Source: Paracoccaceae bacterium (GTDB lineage: Bacteria; Pseudomonadota; Alphaproteobacteria; Rhodobacterales; Rhodobacteraceae). From it: a stretch of DNA of 43,414 nucleotides. The position numbers and the translations under genes are program-made. Where the stretch lies: NCBI GenBank assembly GCA_006226775.1, contig SBGD01000058.1:1-43414 (forward strand), in the 5' to 3' direction. Positions 6,234-14,991 of this stretch are shown here, one piece after another; positions within the stretch are counted from its first letter, which is position 1, and the number at the start of each line of letters is the position of its first letter. The notes under the pieces are model-generated. The model searched no databases, was not told the DNA's origin, and saw only the letters and a program-made list of their open reading frames with translations.

Positions 6234-7277
6234 GTGACACGGGTCTACCTTGATCACAATGCCACCACCCCCCTGCGGGCCGAGGCGCGCGCGGCGATGA
6301 TCGCGGCGATGGATGTCGTCGGCAACCCGTCCTCGGTGCATTCCGAGGGGCGCGCCGCCAAGGGGCTGGTGGAACGGGCCAGGGCGCAACTGGCCGAGGC
6401 TTTTGGCGCGGGCGAGGCGGATATCGTCTTCACCTCCGGCGCCACCGAGGCGGCGGCGCTGGCGCTGGCGGGCCGTGGCCTGGCGGGCGCGGGGGTCGAG
6501 CATGACTGCGTGCGCGCCTGGGTCGACGAGAGCCTGCCGGTCGCGGCGAGCGGGCAGGTGCAGGTCGCCGCGCCGGAGGCATCGGTGCTGCAGGCGGCAA
6601 ACAGCGAGACCGGCGTGCTGCAGGACCTGCCACCGGGACTGGCGGTGAGCGATGCAGTGCAGGTCTTCGGCAAGGTGCCGTTTTCCTTTGCCTGGTCGGG
6701 CGCGCGGATGGCGCTGGTCTCGGCGCACAAGCTGGGCGGGCCCAAGGGGGTCGGCGCGCTCGTGCTGGAGCGCGGGCTGGATGTGACGGCGCGCATCAGG
6801 GGCGGCGGGCAGGAGATGGGCCGCCGGTCGGGCACCGAGAACGTCATCGGCATCGCCGGTTTCGGCGCCGCGGCCCAGGCGGCGGTGCGCGATCTGAACG
6901 ATGGCGCCTGGGAAAGGGTGGCAGGACTTAGAAACATTCTAGAGAAAGCCATTGAGTCCGGCACAAAAGAGACTATTTTGGTCGGGAAAGACACAACCCG
7001 TCTGCCCAATACCCTCTGCGTCATTGCGCCGGGTTGGAAAGGCGAGACACAAGTGATGTCCATGGACCTGGCCGGGTTCGCGATCAGCGCCGGGTCGGCC
7101 TGTTCCAGCGGCAAGGTGAAGTCCAGCCGCGTGTTGCAGGCGATGGGATATTCCGAGGGCGAGGCGGCCTGCGCGATCCGCGTGAGCCTCGGGCCCTCGA
7201 ACAGCGAAGAGGATGTGCTGCGCTTTGCCGAAGCATGGTGCACCGCATACGAGAAATACCGCGCCCGCGCGGCGTGA
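6234..7277 (+). CDS. Cysteine desulfurase, compact IscS/NifS-type
   Basis: A 347-residue PLP enzyme that takes sulfur from L-cysteine as a persulfide for Fe-S cluster assembly. Visible features: the N-terminal YLDHNATTP, cofactor-site residues in VEHDCV, NSETGV and SDAVQVFGK, the PLP lysine in SAHKLGGPKG (Lys166), and the catalytic loop SAGSACSSGK with Cys290. It is about 40-50 residues shorter than IscS (about 400), mainly because the segment between FTSGATEA and the NSETGV motif is reduced. All catalytic motifs remain, so it is a compact variant and not a broken gene. The GTG start at 6234 gives the family N-terminus and follows a GAGGTGG site. A second desulfurase (sufS) ends the operon. 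An AT-rich island inside this gene carries a second IscR-type palindrome. Confidence 0.88.
   Translation: MTRVYLDHNATTPLRAEARAAMIAAMDVVGNPSSVHSEGRAAKGLVERARAQLAEAFGAGEADIVFTSGATEAAALALAGRGLAGAGVEHDCVRAWVDESLPVAASGQVQVAAPEASVLQAANSETGVLQDLPPGLAVSDAVQVFGKVPFSFAWSGARMALVSAHKLGGPKGVGALVLERGLDVTARIRGGGQEMGRRSGTENVIGIAGFGAAAQAAVRDLNDGAWERVAGLRNILEKAIESGTKETILVGKDTTRLPNTLCVIAPGWKGETQVMSMDLAGFAISAGSACSSGKVKSSRVLQAMGYSEGEAACAIRVSLGPSNSEEDVLRFAEAWCTAYEKYRARAA
6928..6942. promoter_or_regulatory. Second IscR-type palindrome, inside the iscS coding sequence
   Basis: TTAGAA-ACA-TTCTAG matches the iscR operator (TTAGAA-CTG-TTCTAA) at both half sites, with the same 3-bp spacer. It begins an AT-rich stretch (about 45% G+C by hand count over 6928-7010) in a gene that is otherwise about two thirds G+C. 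Confidence 0.55.
6952..6979 (+). promoter_or_regulatory. Candidate intragenic promoter for sufB and downstream genes
   Basis: TTGAGT (6952-6957) and TATTTT (6974-6979) are separated by 16 bp, just downstream of the internal palindrome and about 310 bp before the sufB start. Internal promoters have been reported in the isc-suf operon of Rhodobacter sphaeroides. The assignment at this position is inference. Confidence 0.4.
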
Positions 7278-7293
7278 ACCTGGAGGTTAGACT

Positions 7294-8814
7294 ATGGCAG
7301 CGCTCGACCAGACTCAGGTCAAGGAAGGTGTCGATCAGGAAACCGTGGACGCGGTCCGCGAGGTCAGCACGTACAAATACGGCTGGAACACCGAAATCGA
7401 GATGGAATACGCCCCCAAGGGGCTGACGCCCGATATCGTGCGGCTGATTTCCGACCGCAACGAAGAGCCGGAGTGGATGACCGAGTGGCGGCTGGCGGCC
7501 TATGAGCGCTGGCTGACCAAGAAAGAGCCGGACTGGGCGATGGTCGATTATCCCGAGATCGACTTCCAGGACCAGTATTACTATGCCCGCCCCAAGAGCA
7601 TGATCGAAAAGCCCAAATCGCTGGATGATGTCGATCCCAAGCTGCTGGCGACCTATGAGAAGCTGGGCATTCCGCTGAAGGAACAGATGATCCTTGCCGG
7701 GGTCGAGGGCGCCGAGGGCGCGCCTGCCGAGGGCCGCAAGGTGGCGGTGGATGCGGTGTTTGATTCGGTCTCGGTGGGCACGACCTTCCAGGCCGAATTG
7801 AAGAAGGCCGGGGTGATCTTCTGCTCGATCTCCGACGCGATCCGCGAACATCCCGAGTTGGTCAGGAAATACCTCGGGACCGTGGTGCCGGTCAGCGACA
7901 ACTTCTATGCGACGCTGAATTCAGCGGTCTTCTCGGATGGATCCTTCGTCTATGTGCCGCCGGGCGTGCGCTGCCCGATGGAGCTGTCGACCTATTTCCG
8001 CATCAACGCCGAGAACACCGGCCAGTTCGAGCGCACGCTGATCATTGCCGACAAGGGCTCTTATGTCAGCTATCTCGAAGGCTGTACCGCGCCGATGCGC
8101 GAGACCAGCCAGCTTCATGCCGCGGTGGTCGAGATCATCGTCGAGGAAGATGCCGAGGTGAAATATTCCACGGTGCAGAACTGGTATCCGGGCGACGAGA
8201 ACGGCAAGGGCGGCATCTACAACTTCGTCACCAAGCGCGCCGATTGCCGCGGCGACCGGGCCAAGGTGATGTGGACGCAGGTCGAGACCGGCTCGGCGGT
8301 GACCTGGAAATACCCGTCGTGCATCCTGCGCGGCGACGAGAGCCAGGGCGAGTTCTATTCCATCGCCATCACCAACCACCACCAGCAGGCCGATACCGGC
8401 ACCAAGATGATCCACCTGGGCAAGAACACCCGAAGCCGCATCGTGTCGAAAGGCATCAGCGCGGGGCAAGCCCAGAACACCTATCGCGGGCTGGTCTCGA
8501 TGCATCCCAAGGCCAGGAACAGCCGCAACTATACCCAGTGTGACAGCCTGCTGATCGGCGACAGGTGCGGCGCGCATACGGTGCCCTATATCGAGGTGCG
8601 CAACAACTCGAGCCGGGTGGAGCATGAGGCGACGACCTCGAAGGTCGACGACGACCAGATGTTCTATTGCCGCCAGCGCGGCATGGACGAGGAGGAAGCG
8701 GTGGCGCTGATCGTCAACGGCTTCGCCAAGGAAGTGCTGCAGGCGCTGCCGATGGAATTCGCGCTGGAGGCCCAGCAACTGGTGGCGATCTCGCTGGAAG
8801 GCTCGGTCGGCTAG
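7294..8814 (+). CDS. sufB: Fe-S cluster scaffold protein SufB
   Basis: A 506-residue core subunit of the SufBCD scaffold, where new Fe-S clusters are built in the cytoplasm. The C-terminal half is the beta-helix typical of SufB/SufD. It includes [16 protein letters not shown], whose Cys corresponds to the sulfur-accepting Cys405 of E. coli SufB, and the [13 protein letters not shown] segment. The length matches the family (about 495-510). GGAGG at 7282-7286 lies 7 nt before the ATG. It follows iscS by 16 nt and is separated from sufC by two non-suf genes, whereas in most bacteria sufB and sufC are adjacent. Confidence 0.97.
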   Translation: MAALDQTQVKEGVDQETVDAVREVSTYKYGWNTEIEMEYAPKGLTPDIVRLISDRNEEPEWMTEWRLAAYERWLTKKEPDWAMVDYPEIDFQDQYYYARPKSMIEKPKSLDDVDPKLLATYEKLGIPLKEQMILAGVEGAEGAPAEGRKVAVDAVFDSVSVGTTFQAELKKAGVIFCSISDAIREHPELVRKYLGTVVPVSDNFYATLNSAVFSDGSFVYVPPGVRCPMELSTYFRINAENTGQFERTLIIADKGSYVSYLEGCTAPMRETSQLHAAVVEIIVEEDAEVKYSTVQNWYPGDENGKGGIYNFVTKRADCRGDRAKVMWTQVETGSAVTWKYPSCILRGDESQGEFYSIAITNHHQQADTGTKMIHLGKNTRSRIVSKGISAGQAQNTYRGLVSMHPKARNSRNYTQCDSLLIGDRCGAHTVPYIEVRNNSSRVEHEATTSKVDDDQMFYCRQRGMDEEEAVALIVNGFAKEVLQALPMEFALEAQQLVAISLEGSVG

Positions 8815-8832
8815 GGCGGGGCGATTTGCCCG

Positions 8833-8858
8833 CCCCCGGGGCCGAAAGGTCCCGGGGG
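8833..8858. other. Strong GNRA-capped hairpin downstream of sufB
   Basis: CCCCCGGGGCC-GAAA-GGTCCCGGGGG forms an 11-bp stem (one G-U pair) closed by a GAAA tetraloop. No U-tract follows. It begins 18 nt after the sufB stop and may act as a 3' stabiliser or a partial terminator between sufB and the genes after it. Confidence 0.65.
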
Positions 8859-8904
8859 GACGGGTCTTGAGGAAACTTCTGCTTCTGTCCGGAAAGGGCA
8901 CGTC

Positions 8905-9771
8905 GTGATTCCACGCATCAAACGTCTGACGAAACGGCTGCGCCTGGGCCGCCCGGTCGAGAGTGGCAGCCTGCAACTTGTCCACACCCGGGTGCTGGAC
9001 GAGGCGGTGACCTTTTGCGTCAACATGAAGAACGACCCGGTCCAGCGCCATCACCGCCGCGGCCAGTTCTACGAGATGTCGGAATTGACCCGGCTGCGGC
9101 GGATTTTTCCCGAAGGCGGCGTCTTTGCCGATATCGGCGCCAATGTGGGCAATCATTCGCTGTTCGCGGCCAAGTACCTCAAGGCTGGGAAGGTGATCCC
9201 CTTCGAGCCGAATCCCAAAGCCTTCGATCTGCTGATCCAGAACGTTCTGGTCAACGGGTTGGCGGAGGTGGTCGACCTGTCGATGCTGGGCGTGGGCCTG
9301 TCGGACGTCCAGTCCGGCGGCTTTGCCATGCAGCCGCGCGCGCGCAACCTTGGTGGTGCCAAGATGCTGGAAGGCGAAGGCGATCTCGAGGTGCATCGCG
9401 GCGACGCGCTGCTGGCCGAGGTGACGCCGGACTTCATCAAGATCGACGTGGAAGGCATGGAAATGAAAGTGCTTTCCGGGCTGAGCGGTCTGCTGGAACG
9501 CTGCCGCCCGGTGATGATGGTGGAAGTCGACAACGAGGCCGAAGAGAGCTTTCTGGCCTGGGTGGCCGCGCAGGGCTATGCGGTGCTCTCGACCCACCAG
9601 CGCTATCGGCTGAACAAGAACCACCTGATCTGCGATGCGTCGCGGCTGGACGCCTTGAAGGAAGCCTATGGCCCGGAAGAGACCGCGCCAGAGACCGGGC
9701 CAGAGACCGGACCGGAGACTGACCCGGAAACCGGACCGGAGACCGGGCCCGAACTGGAGTCGCAGGCATGA
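8905..9771 (+). CDS. FkbM-family SAM-dependent methyltransferase
   Basis: A 288-residue methyltransferase of the FkbM type. The SAM-binding motif is VFADIGANVGNHSLF (around residues 73-87), followed by the acidic ribose-contact motif PFEPNPKA. Family landmarks DFIKIDVEGME and MMVEVDN are also present. These enzymes usually O-methylate sugars or small molecules; the substrate here is not readable. The start is a GTG after GGAAAGGG. The last 40 or so residues are low-complexity repeats (ETGP units), which are not part of the fold. It sits inside the suf operon between sufB and sufC, which is unusual. I see no direct link to Fe-S assembly, so it may be a passenger gene. Confidence 0.88.
   Translation: MIPRIKRLTKRLRLGRPVESGSLQLVHTRVLDEAVTFCVNMKNDPVQRHHRRGQFYEMSELTRLRRIFPEGGVFADIGANVGNHSLFAAKYLKAGKVIPFEPNPKAFDLLIQNVLVNGLAEVVDLSMLGVGLSDVQSGGFAMQPRARNLGGAKMLEGEGDLEVHRGDALLAEVTPDFIKIDVEGMEMKVLSGLSGLLERCRPVMMVEVDNEAEESFLAWVAAQGYAVLSTHQRYRLNKNHLICDASRLDALKEAYGPEETAPETGPETGPETDPETGPETGPELESQA
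9679..9750 (+). repeat. 12-bp tandem repeats in the FkbM gene tail
   Basis: Six 12-bp units encode ETxP tetrapeptides (ETAP, ETGP, ETGP, ETDP, ETGP, ETGP). They form a disordered acidic tail beyond the methyltransferase fold. Confidence 0.85.
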
Positions 9772-9924
9772 CCGGGCTTGTCTCAGCGGGCTTGACCGGC
9801 CCGGCGCGCTGTCGTCCGGCGATGTCGCAAATTGTCCAGATATTGCCCCTTGGCACGTCGCATTTCTGCCGCCTTCATGGTCCAGTCATTAAGACCTGGG
9901 GCAAGCAAGAGGCAAAGAGCGGCC

Positions 9925-10479
9925 ATGGCGAACCAAGGACAGGCGGTGTTTCACGCACGGTTGCAGCGGATCAACGCGGGTCAGTTCAGCCGGGTGCCGC
10001 AACCCGGCGTGGGCGACGAGACCAAGCGGGCCTGGGCCACGAAACGCACCAGGGTCAGCAAGTCCGATCTCGACGAGACCGCGGGCGGCACCAATCCCCT
10101 AGCCTGCCTCTGGGCGCTGGTCACCGGCATCCTTGCCTTCGGCCTGTCGCAACTGGCCAGCTTTCACTTCGCGGGCCTGCCCGATCCCACCATGTCGGCG
10201 GACATGCGGATGGGGATCGATGCGCTCTTCGCCGTGGGAATGCTGCTGAGCTTTTCGCTGTTCTTCGACATTCCCGGCAAGATGGCCATGCTGTTCAAGC
10301 TGGTGGGCATCTTTGCGGCCATGTCGCTGATGCACAATTTCGTGCACCTCTTCCCGGACGTTTTCAGGACGGCGTTTTCCTGGGAATGGGTGCGCTTCGT
10401 CCAATCCGGCAGCGAGCCGGTGTCGATCCTGTTCCGCGGCGAGAGCATCAGCGTGGCGGACCTGGTCGACAAGATCTGA
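9925..10479 (+). CDS. Membrane protein of unknown function in the suf operon
   Basis: A 184-residue protein starting MANQGQAVFHARLQRINAG. The first 60 residues are soluble and basic. Three or four hydrophobic segments follow (around NPLACLWALVTGILAFGL, IDALFAVGMLLSFSLFF and MLFKLVGIFAAMSLM), and the C-terminus is soluble. I do not recognise a domain. The frame is open upstream to 9832, but the ATG at 9925 gives a sensible N-terminus, and the upstream residues look like translated intergenic DNA. It lies between fkbM and sufC on the same strand, so it is probably cotranscribed. Possible roles in Fe-S assembly at the membrane are speculation. Confidence 0.75.
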   Translation: MANQGQAVFHARLQRINAGQFSRVPQPGVGDETKRAWATKRTRVSKSDLDETAGGTNPLACLWALVTGILAFGLSQLASFHFAGLPDPTMSADMRMGIDALFAVGMLLSFSLFFDIPGKMAMLFKLVGIFAAMSLMHNFVHLFPDVFRTAFSWEWVRFVQSGSEPVSILFRGESISVADLVDKI

Positions 10480-10557
10480 ACACCCCCAAAACCGAAATCG
10501 GTGTGGCGCGGCCCGTCCTGGGCTGCGCTGCACCTGTCCGTATGTGAAAGGCACGAC

Positions 10558-11312
<755 letters not shown>

Positions 11313-11313
<1 letters not shown>

Positions 11314-12593
11314 TGGCACTGCCGCAAACCAAGCTGGACGCGACCGAGGCCCGCATCGCGGTGCTCGACATGCCCCGGGGCGGATGGTCGACCACGGCCC
11401 GCACCGCGGCGCTGGCGCGTCTGCGCGAGATGGGCCTGCCCGGACGGCGCGACGAATACTGGCGATTCACCCGGCCCGACACGCTGGTACAGCCCGAGCC
11501 CCCGGCAGCGGCGCTGTTCGATCCCAGGGAAACCGCGGCCTTCGACGCGATCGACAAGCTGAAGATCGTCTTCGTCGACGGTGTCTTCGACGCCGAGGCC
11601 TCGGACGACCTGACGCTGGAAGGTGTCACCATCGAGCGGCTGGCCGAGGCCAGCAGCGACCTGCATTGGGCCGCGTCGCTCTATGGCCAGCTCGAGATCC
11701 GCGGCCAGGCCGCGGTGCCGCGCCCGCTTGCGGCGCTGAACACCGCTTTCGCCACCGACGGGCTGCTGATCCATGTGACCGGCAAACCGTCGAAGCCGAT
11801 CTCGATCAGCTATCGCCATGCCTCCGAGACCTCGGACGCGATCCTGCATCACGTCGTCAAGGTCGATGCCGGGGCGGAAGCGACGATCCTGGAAAACGGC
11901 CCCGCCGCCGCGCGCTTCAACAAGTGCATGGAGGTGGATGTCGCCGATGGCGCGAAGCTGCACCATGTCCGCACGCAAGGGCGCGACCACGAGCGTCGCG
12001 CCGCGACCCATGTCTTCGCGCGGCTGGGCGCGGAATCGGTGTTCAAGAGCTTCACCCTGACCGCCAATGGCGCGCTGACCCGCAACGAGGTGGTGATCGA
12101 GCTGACCGGCGATGACGCGCTGGTCCATGTGGCCGGCGCCTGTGTCGGCGATGGCGATTTCCTGCATGACGACACGGTGTTCATCACCCATGACGCGGTG
12201 AACTGCGAAAGCCGGCAGGTGTTCAAGAAGGTGCTGCGCAACGGCGCGACCGGCGTCTTCCAGGGCAAGATTCTGGTCAAGGCCGGCGCGCAGAAGACCG
12301 ACGGCTACCAGATCTCGCAATCGCTGCTGCTGGACGAGGACAGCCAGTTCCTCGCCAAGCCCGAGCTCGAAATCTATGCCGATGACGTCGCCTGTTCGCA
12401 CGGGTCGACCTCGGGGGCGATCGACGAGGAGGCGCTGTTCTATCTCCGCTCGCGCGGGGTGCCCGAGCCGCAGGCGGTCAACCTTCTGACCCTGGCCTTC
12501 CTGGCCGAGGCGGTGGCCGAGATCGAGGACGAGCGCCTTGCCGAGGAGATCACCACCCGGATCGAGGAATGGCTGATCCGGCACCGCAGCTGA
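11313..12593 (+). CDS. sufD: Fe-S cluster assembly protein SufD
   Basis: A 426-residue paralogue of SufB and the partner that completes the SufBC2D complex. The C-terminal region DDVACSHGSTSGAIDEEALF includes the His that corresponds to E. coli SufD His360, a residue needed for cluster assembly. FYLRSRGVPEPQA follows, as in the family. The start ATG overlaps the sufC stop by one base and has a GGAGGAGG site just upstream, so SufC and SufD are translationally coupled. The frame extends upstream through sufC only as shadow sequence. It is followed after 10 nt by two membrane-protein genes and then by sufS. Confidence 0.95.
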
Positions 12594-12603
12594 CCCCGGG
12601 GCG

Positions 12604-13089
12604 ATGAGCGTTTCACAGGATATCGTTGCCACCTATCGCGGCCCGGGAACCGTCGTGCGGCGGCTTCTGGCGCGTGGCCAGCGCGAAGACCGCGCGCTGG
12701 CCATTCTCATGGCCGGGTGCCTGCTGGTGTTCGTCTCGCAATGGCCCAGGCTGGCCCGGCAGGCGCATGTCGACGGGTCCGAGCTCAACCCGCTGCTGGG
12801 CGGCGCGCTTCTGGCCTGGCTGATCATCGCGCCGCTGATCTTCTACGGCCTGGCGGCGGGCAGTCACCTGCTGGCCAAGCCGCTGGGCGGGCGGGGCAGC
12901 TTCTTTGGCGCGCGGCTGGCGCTGTTCTGGGCGCTGCTGGCGGCCTCGCCGCTGTTTCTGCTCAACGGGTTGCTGGCGGGTTTCGTCGGCGCGGGCACGG
13001 GGCCGCGGGCGGTCGAGTTCCTCACCTTCGTGGTTTTCCTGTGGTTCTGGCTGGCCGGGCTGCGCGCGGCGGAAAGGCCCCTGACATGA
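12604..13089 (+). CDS. YIP1-like integral membrane protein (first of a pair)
   Basis: A 161-residue protein with a short basic N-terminus and about four hydrophobic segments (ILMAGCLLVFVSQW, LLGGALLAWLIIAPLIFYGLA, LALFWALLAASPLFLLNGLLAG and FLTFVVFLWFWLAGL). The pattern resembles bacterial YIP1-domain proteins, whose function is unknown. It begins 10 nt after sufD and its stop overlaps the next membrane-protein gene (ATGA at 13086-13089), so the pair is coupled. The two proteins differ in sequence but share size and topology, which suggests a heteromeric membrane complex. Its place between sufD and sufS points to a role with Fe-S assembly, but nothing in the sequence shows what it does. Confidence 0.75.
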   Translation: MSVSQDIVATYRGPGTVVRRLLARGQREDRALAILMAGCLLVFVSQWPRLARQAHVDGSELNPLLGGALLAWLIIAPLIFYGLAAGSHLLAKPLGGRGSFFGARLALFWALLAASPLFLLNGLLAGFVGAGTGPRAVEFLTFVVFLWFWLAGLRAAERPLT

Positions 13090-13676
13090 CGGTGAACGTG
13101 ATCCGCGACCTGGTGGCCGAGACCCTGGCCGCGCCGCGCGTTGCCGCTGCGCGGCTGATCGCGCTCCAGGTGCCGCGGCCGATCCTGTGGCAGGCGCTGC
13201 TGTTGATGGTGGTGCTGAACGCGCTGGCCTTCTGGCTGGGCGTTCTCGCTTTGCCGCCGGCCCAGCCGCTGCCGCCGATGATGGCCTCGCCCTTCATGTT
13301 CGCGCTGACCATGGGCTGCGGCGCGGTGGTGACGGTCTTTGCCGTCACGCTGGTGGGCGCCTGGCTGGGCGGCACGGCGCGGCTCGAGGATGTGCTGGTG
13401 CTGGTCACCTGGCTGCAGGCGTTGCGGCTGGTGGTGCAGGTGGTGGCCACCTTCCTGACCGCGACGCTGCCCTCGCTGGCCATCGTGCTCTTGATGGCGG
13501 TCAATATCTACGGGCTCTGGATCCTGGTGAATTTCATCGATATCGCCCATCGCTTCGGCTCTCTGCCCAGGGCCTTCGGGGTGATCCTGATGGCGGCGGC
13601 GGGGATCGTGATCGGCCTGCTGGTGATGCTGGCGCTGATCGGGGCAACGACAATAGGGGTTTCCGCGCATGTATGA
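13086..13676 (+). CDS. YIP1-family integral membrane protein (second of a pair)
   Basis: A 196-residue protein with a soluble N-terminal helix (VIRDLVAETLAAPRVAAARL) and five hydrophobic segments. The N-terminal layout, the HRF turn and the C-terminal membrane bundle are like the YIP1 family (Pfam Yip1). It has no catalytic motifs that I can see. The start overlaps the preceding gene by 4 bp, and its stop lies inside the first codons of sufS (8-bp overlap), so translation is coupled along the sufD-YIP1-YIP1-sufS stretch. A membrane anchor for the Suf machinery or a passenger are both possible. Confidence 0.78.
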   Translation: MTVNVIRDLVAETLAAPRVAAARLIALQVPRPILWQALLLMVVLNALAFWLGVLALPPAQPLPPMMASPFMFALTMGCGAVVTVFAVTLVGAWLGGTARLEDVLVLVTWLQALRLVVQVVATFLTATLPSLAIVLLMAVNIYGLWILVNFIDIAHRFGSLPRAFGVILMAAAGIVIGLLVMLALIGATTIGVSAHV

Positions 13677-14889
13677 CGTCGACGCAATCCGGGCCGATTT
13701 CCCGATCCTGAGCCGCGAGGTCAACGGCAAGCCGCTGGTCTACCTCGACAACGGCGCCAGCGCGCAGAAGCCGCAGGTGGTGATCGACGCGATCACCACG
13801 GCCTATGCGCAGGAATATGCCAATGTCCACCGCGGCCTGCATTTCCTGTCCAACCTCGCGACCGAGAAATACGAGGGCGTGCGCGGCAAGATCGCGCGCT
13901 TCCTCGGCGTGGCCGACGAGCATGAGATCGTGCTGAATTCCGGCACCACCGAGGGGATCAATACGGTGGCCTATGGCTGGGCGATGCCCAATCTTCAGGC
14001 CGGCGACGAGATCGTGCTGTCGGTGATGGAGCATCACGCCAATATCGTGCCCTGGCACTTCCTGCGCGAACGCCAGGGGGTGGTGCTGAAATGGGTCGAG
14101 GTCGCGCCCGACGGCTCGCTCGACCCGCAGGCGGTGATCGACGCCATGGGGCCGAAGACGAAACTGGTGGCGCTGACCCAGATGTCGAACGTGCTGGGTA
14201 CAAGGGTGGATGTGGCGCCGATCTGCGCCGCGGCGCGCGCGCGCGGCATTGCGACGCTGATCGACGGGTCGCAGGCGGCGGTGCACGGGCCGGTCAATGT
14301 CGATGCACTGGGCTGCGATTTCTATGCGGTCACCGGGCACAAGCTCTATGGCCCCTCGGGCTCGGGGGCGATCTTCATGCGCAAGGAGCGGATGGCCGAG
14401 ATGCGCCCCTTCATGGGCGGCGGCGACATGATCAAGGAGGTGCACCGCGACGGCATCCTCTACAACGACCCGCCGATGAAGTTCGAGGCCGGCACGCCGG
14501 GGATCGTCCAGACCATCGGGCTGGGCGTCGCGCTCGATTACATGATGGGCGTCGGGATGGAGAATATCGCCGCGCATGAGGCCGCGCTGACCGCCTATGC
14601 GCGCGGGCGGATGGACAGCCTGAATTGGCTGAACGTGCAGGGCAAGGCGCCGGACAAGGGGGCGATCTTTTCCTTCACCATGGAGGGCGCGGCGCATGCG
14701 CATGACATCTCGACCATCCTCGACAAGAAGGGCGTGGCGGTGCGCGCCGGGCATCACTGCGCGGGGCCCTTGATGGATCATCTCGGGGTGACGGCGACCT
14801 GCCGCGCGTCGTTCGCGATGTACAACACCGAAGCCGAGGTCGATGCGCTGATCGACGCGCTGGAACTGGCGCATGAGTTGTTCGCGTGA
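13669..14889 (+). CDS. sufS: Cysteine desulfurase SufS
   Basis: A 406-residue group II cysteine desulfurase, the PLP enzyme that feeds sulfur to SufB. The PLP lysine is Lys225 in TGHKLYGPSG. The catalytic cysteine is Cys364 in RAGHHCAGPLM, which matches E. coli Cys364. LDNGASAQKP and SNVLGTRVDVAPI are also typical. Length matches the family (about 405). The ATG lies 8 bp inside the upstream gene. It is the last plus-strand gene of the operon here. sufA, sufT and sufE/sufU, often found next to sufS, are absent from the window, so the sulfur acceptor for this enzyme must be encoded elsewhere or be SufB itself. Confidence 0.96.
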   Translation: MYDVDAIRADFPILSREVNGKPLVYLDNGASAQKPQVVIDAITTAYAQEYANVHRGLHFLSNLATEKYEGVRGKIARFLGVADEHEIVLNSGTTEGINTVAYGWAMPNLQAGDEIVLSVMEHHANIVPWHFLRERQGVVLKWVEVAPDGSLDPQAVIDAMGPKTKLVALTQMSNVLGTRVDVAPICAAARARGIATLIDGSQAAVHGPVNVDALGCDFYAVTGHKLYGPSGSGAIFMRKERMAEMRPFMGGGDMIKEVHRDGILYNDPPMKFEAGTPGIVQTIGLGVALDYMMGVGMENIAAHEAALTAYARGRMDSLNWLNVQGKAPDKGAIFSFTMEGAAHAHDISTILDKKGVAVRAGHHCAGPLMDHLGVTATCRASFAMYNTEAEVDALIDALELAHELFA

Positions 14890-14907
14890 GGCGGCGGCGC
14901 TGACCAT

Positions 14908-14979
14908 CGCGTCCCGGGCCTGCCCCGGGACCTCCACCTCCACGCGGGCCATGAGGTCCCGGGGCAAGCCCGGGACGCG
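14908..14979. repeat. Large REP/BIME-like inverted repeat after sufS
   Basis: Two 27-bp arms (14908-14934 and 14953-14979) are inverted copies that match at 26 of 27 positions, with an 18-bp centre. Each arm is itself near-palindromic, with TCCCGGG and CCCGGGA around a short centre. It lies between the convergent sufS and udgX genes and probably protects or terminates both messages. The motif is typical of dispersed palindromic repeats in alphaproteobacteria. Confidence 0.75.
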
Positions 14980-14991
14980 GGGAGGGCAGGG

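Noticed and set aside
6234-7277. iscS as a pseudogene because of its reduced length
   Set aside because: PLP lysine, catalytic Cys loop and cofactor contacts are all in frame, and there is no frameshift.
7921-9624. Minus-strand open frame of 567 codons opposite sufB and fkbM
   Set aside because: The sense strand encodes clear SufB and FkbM proteins. The antisense translation has no domain pattern.
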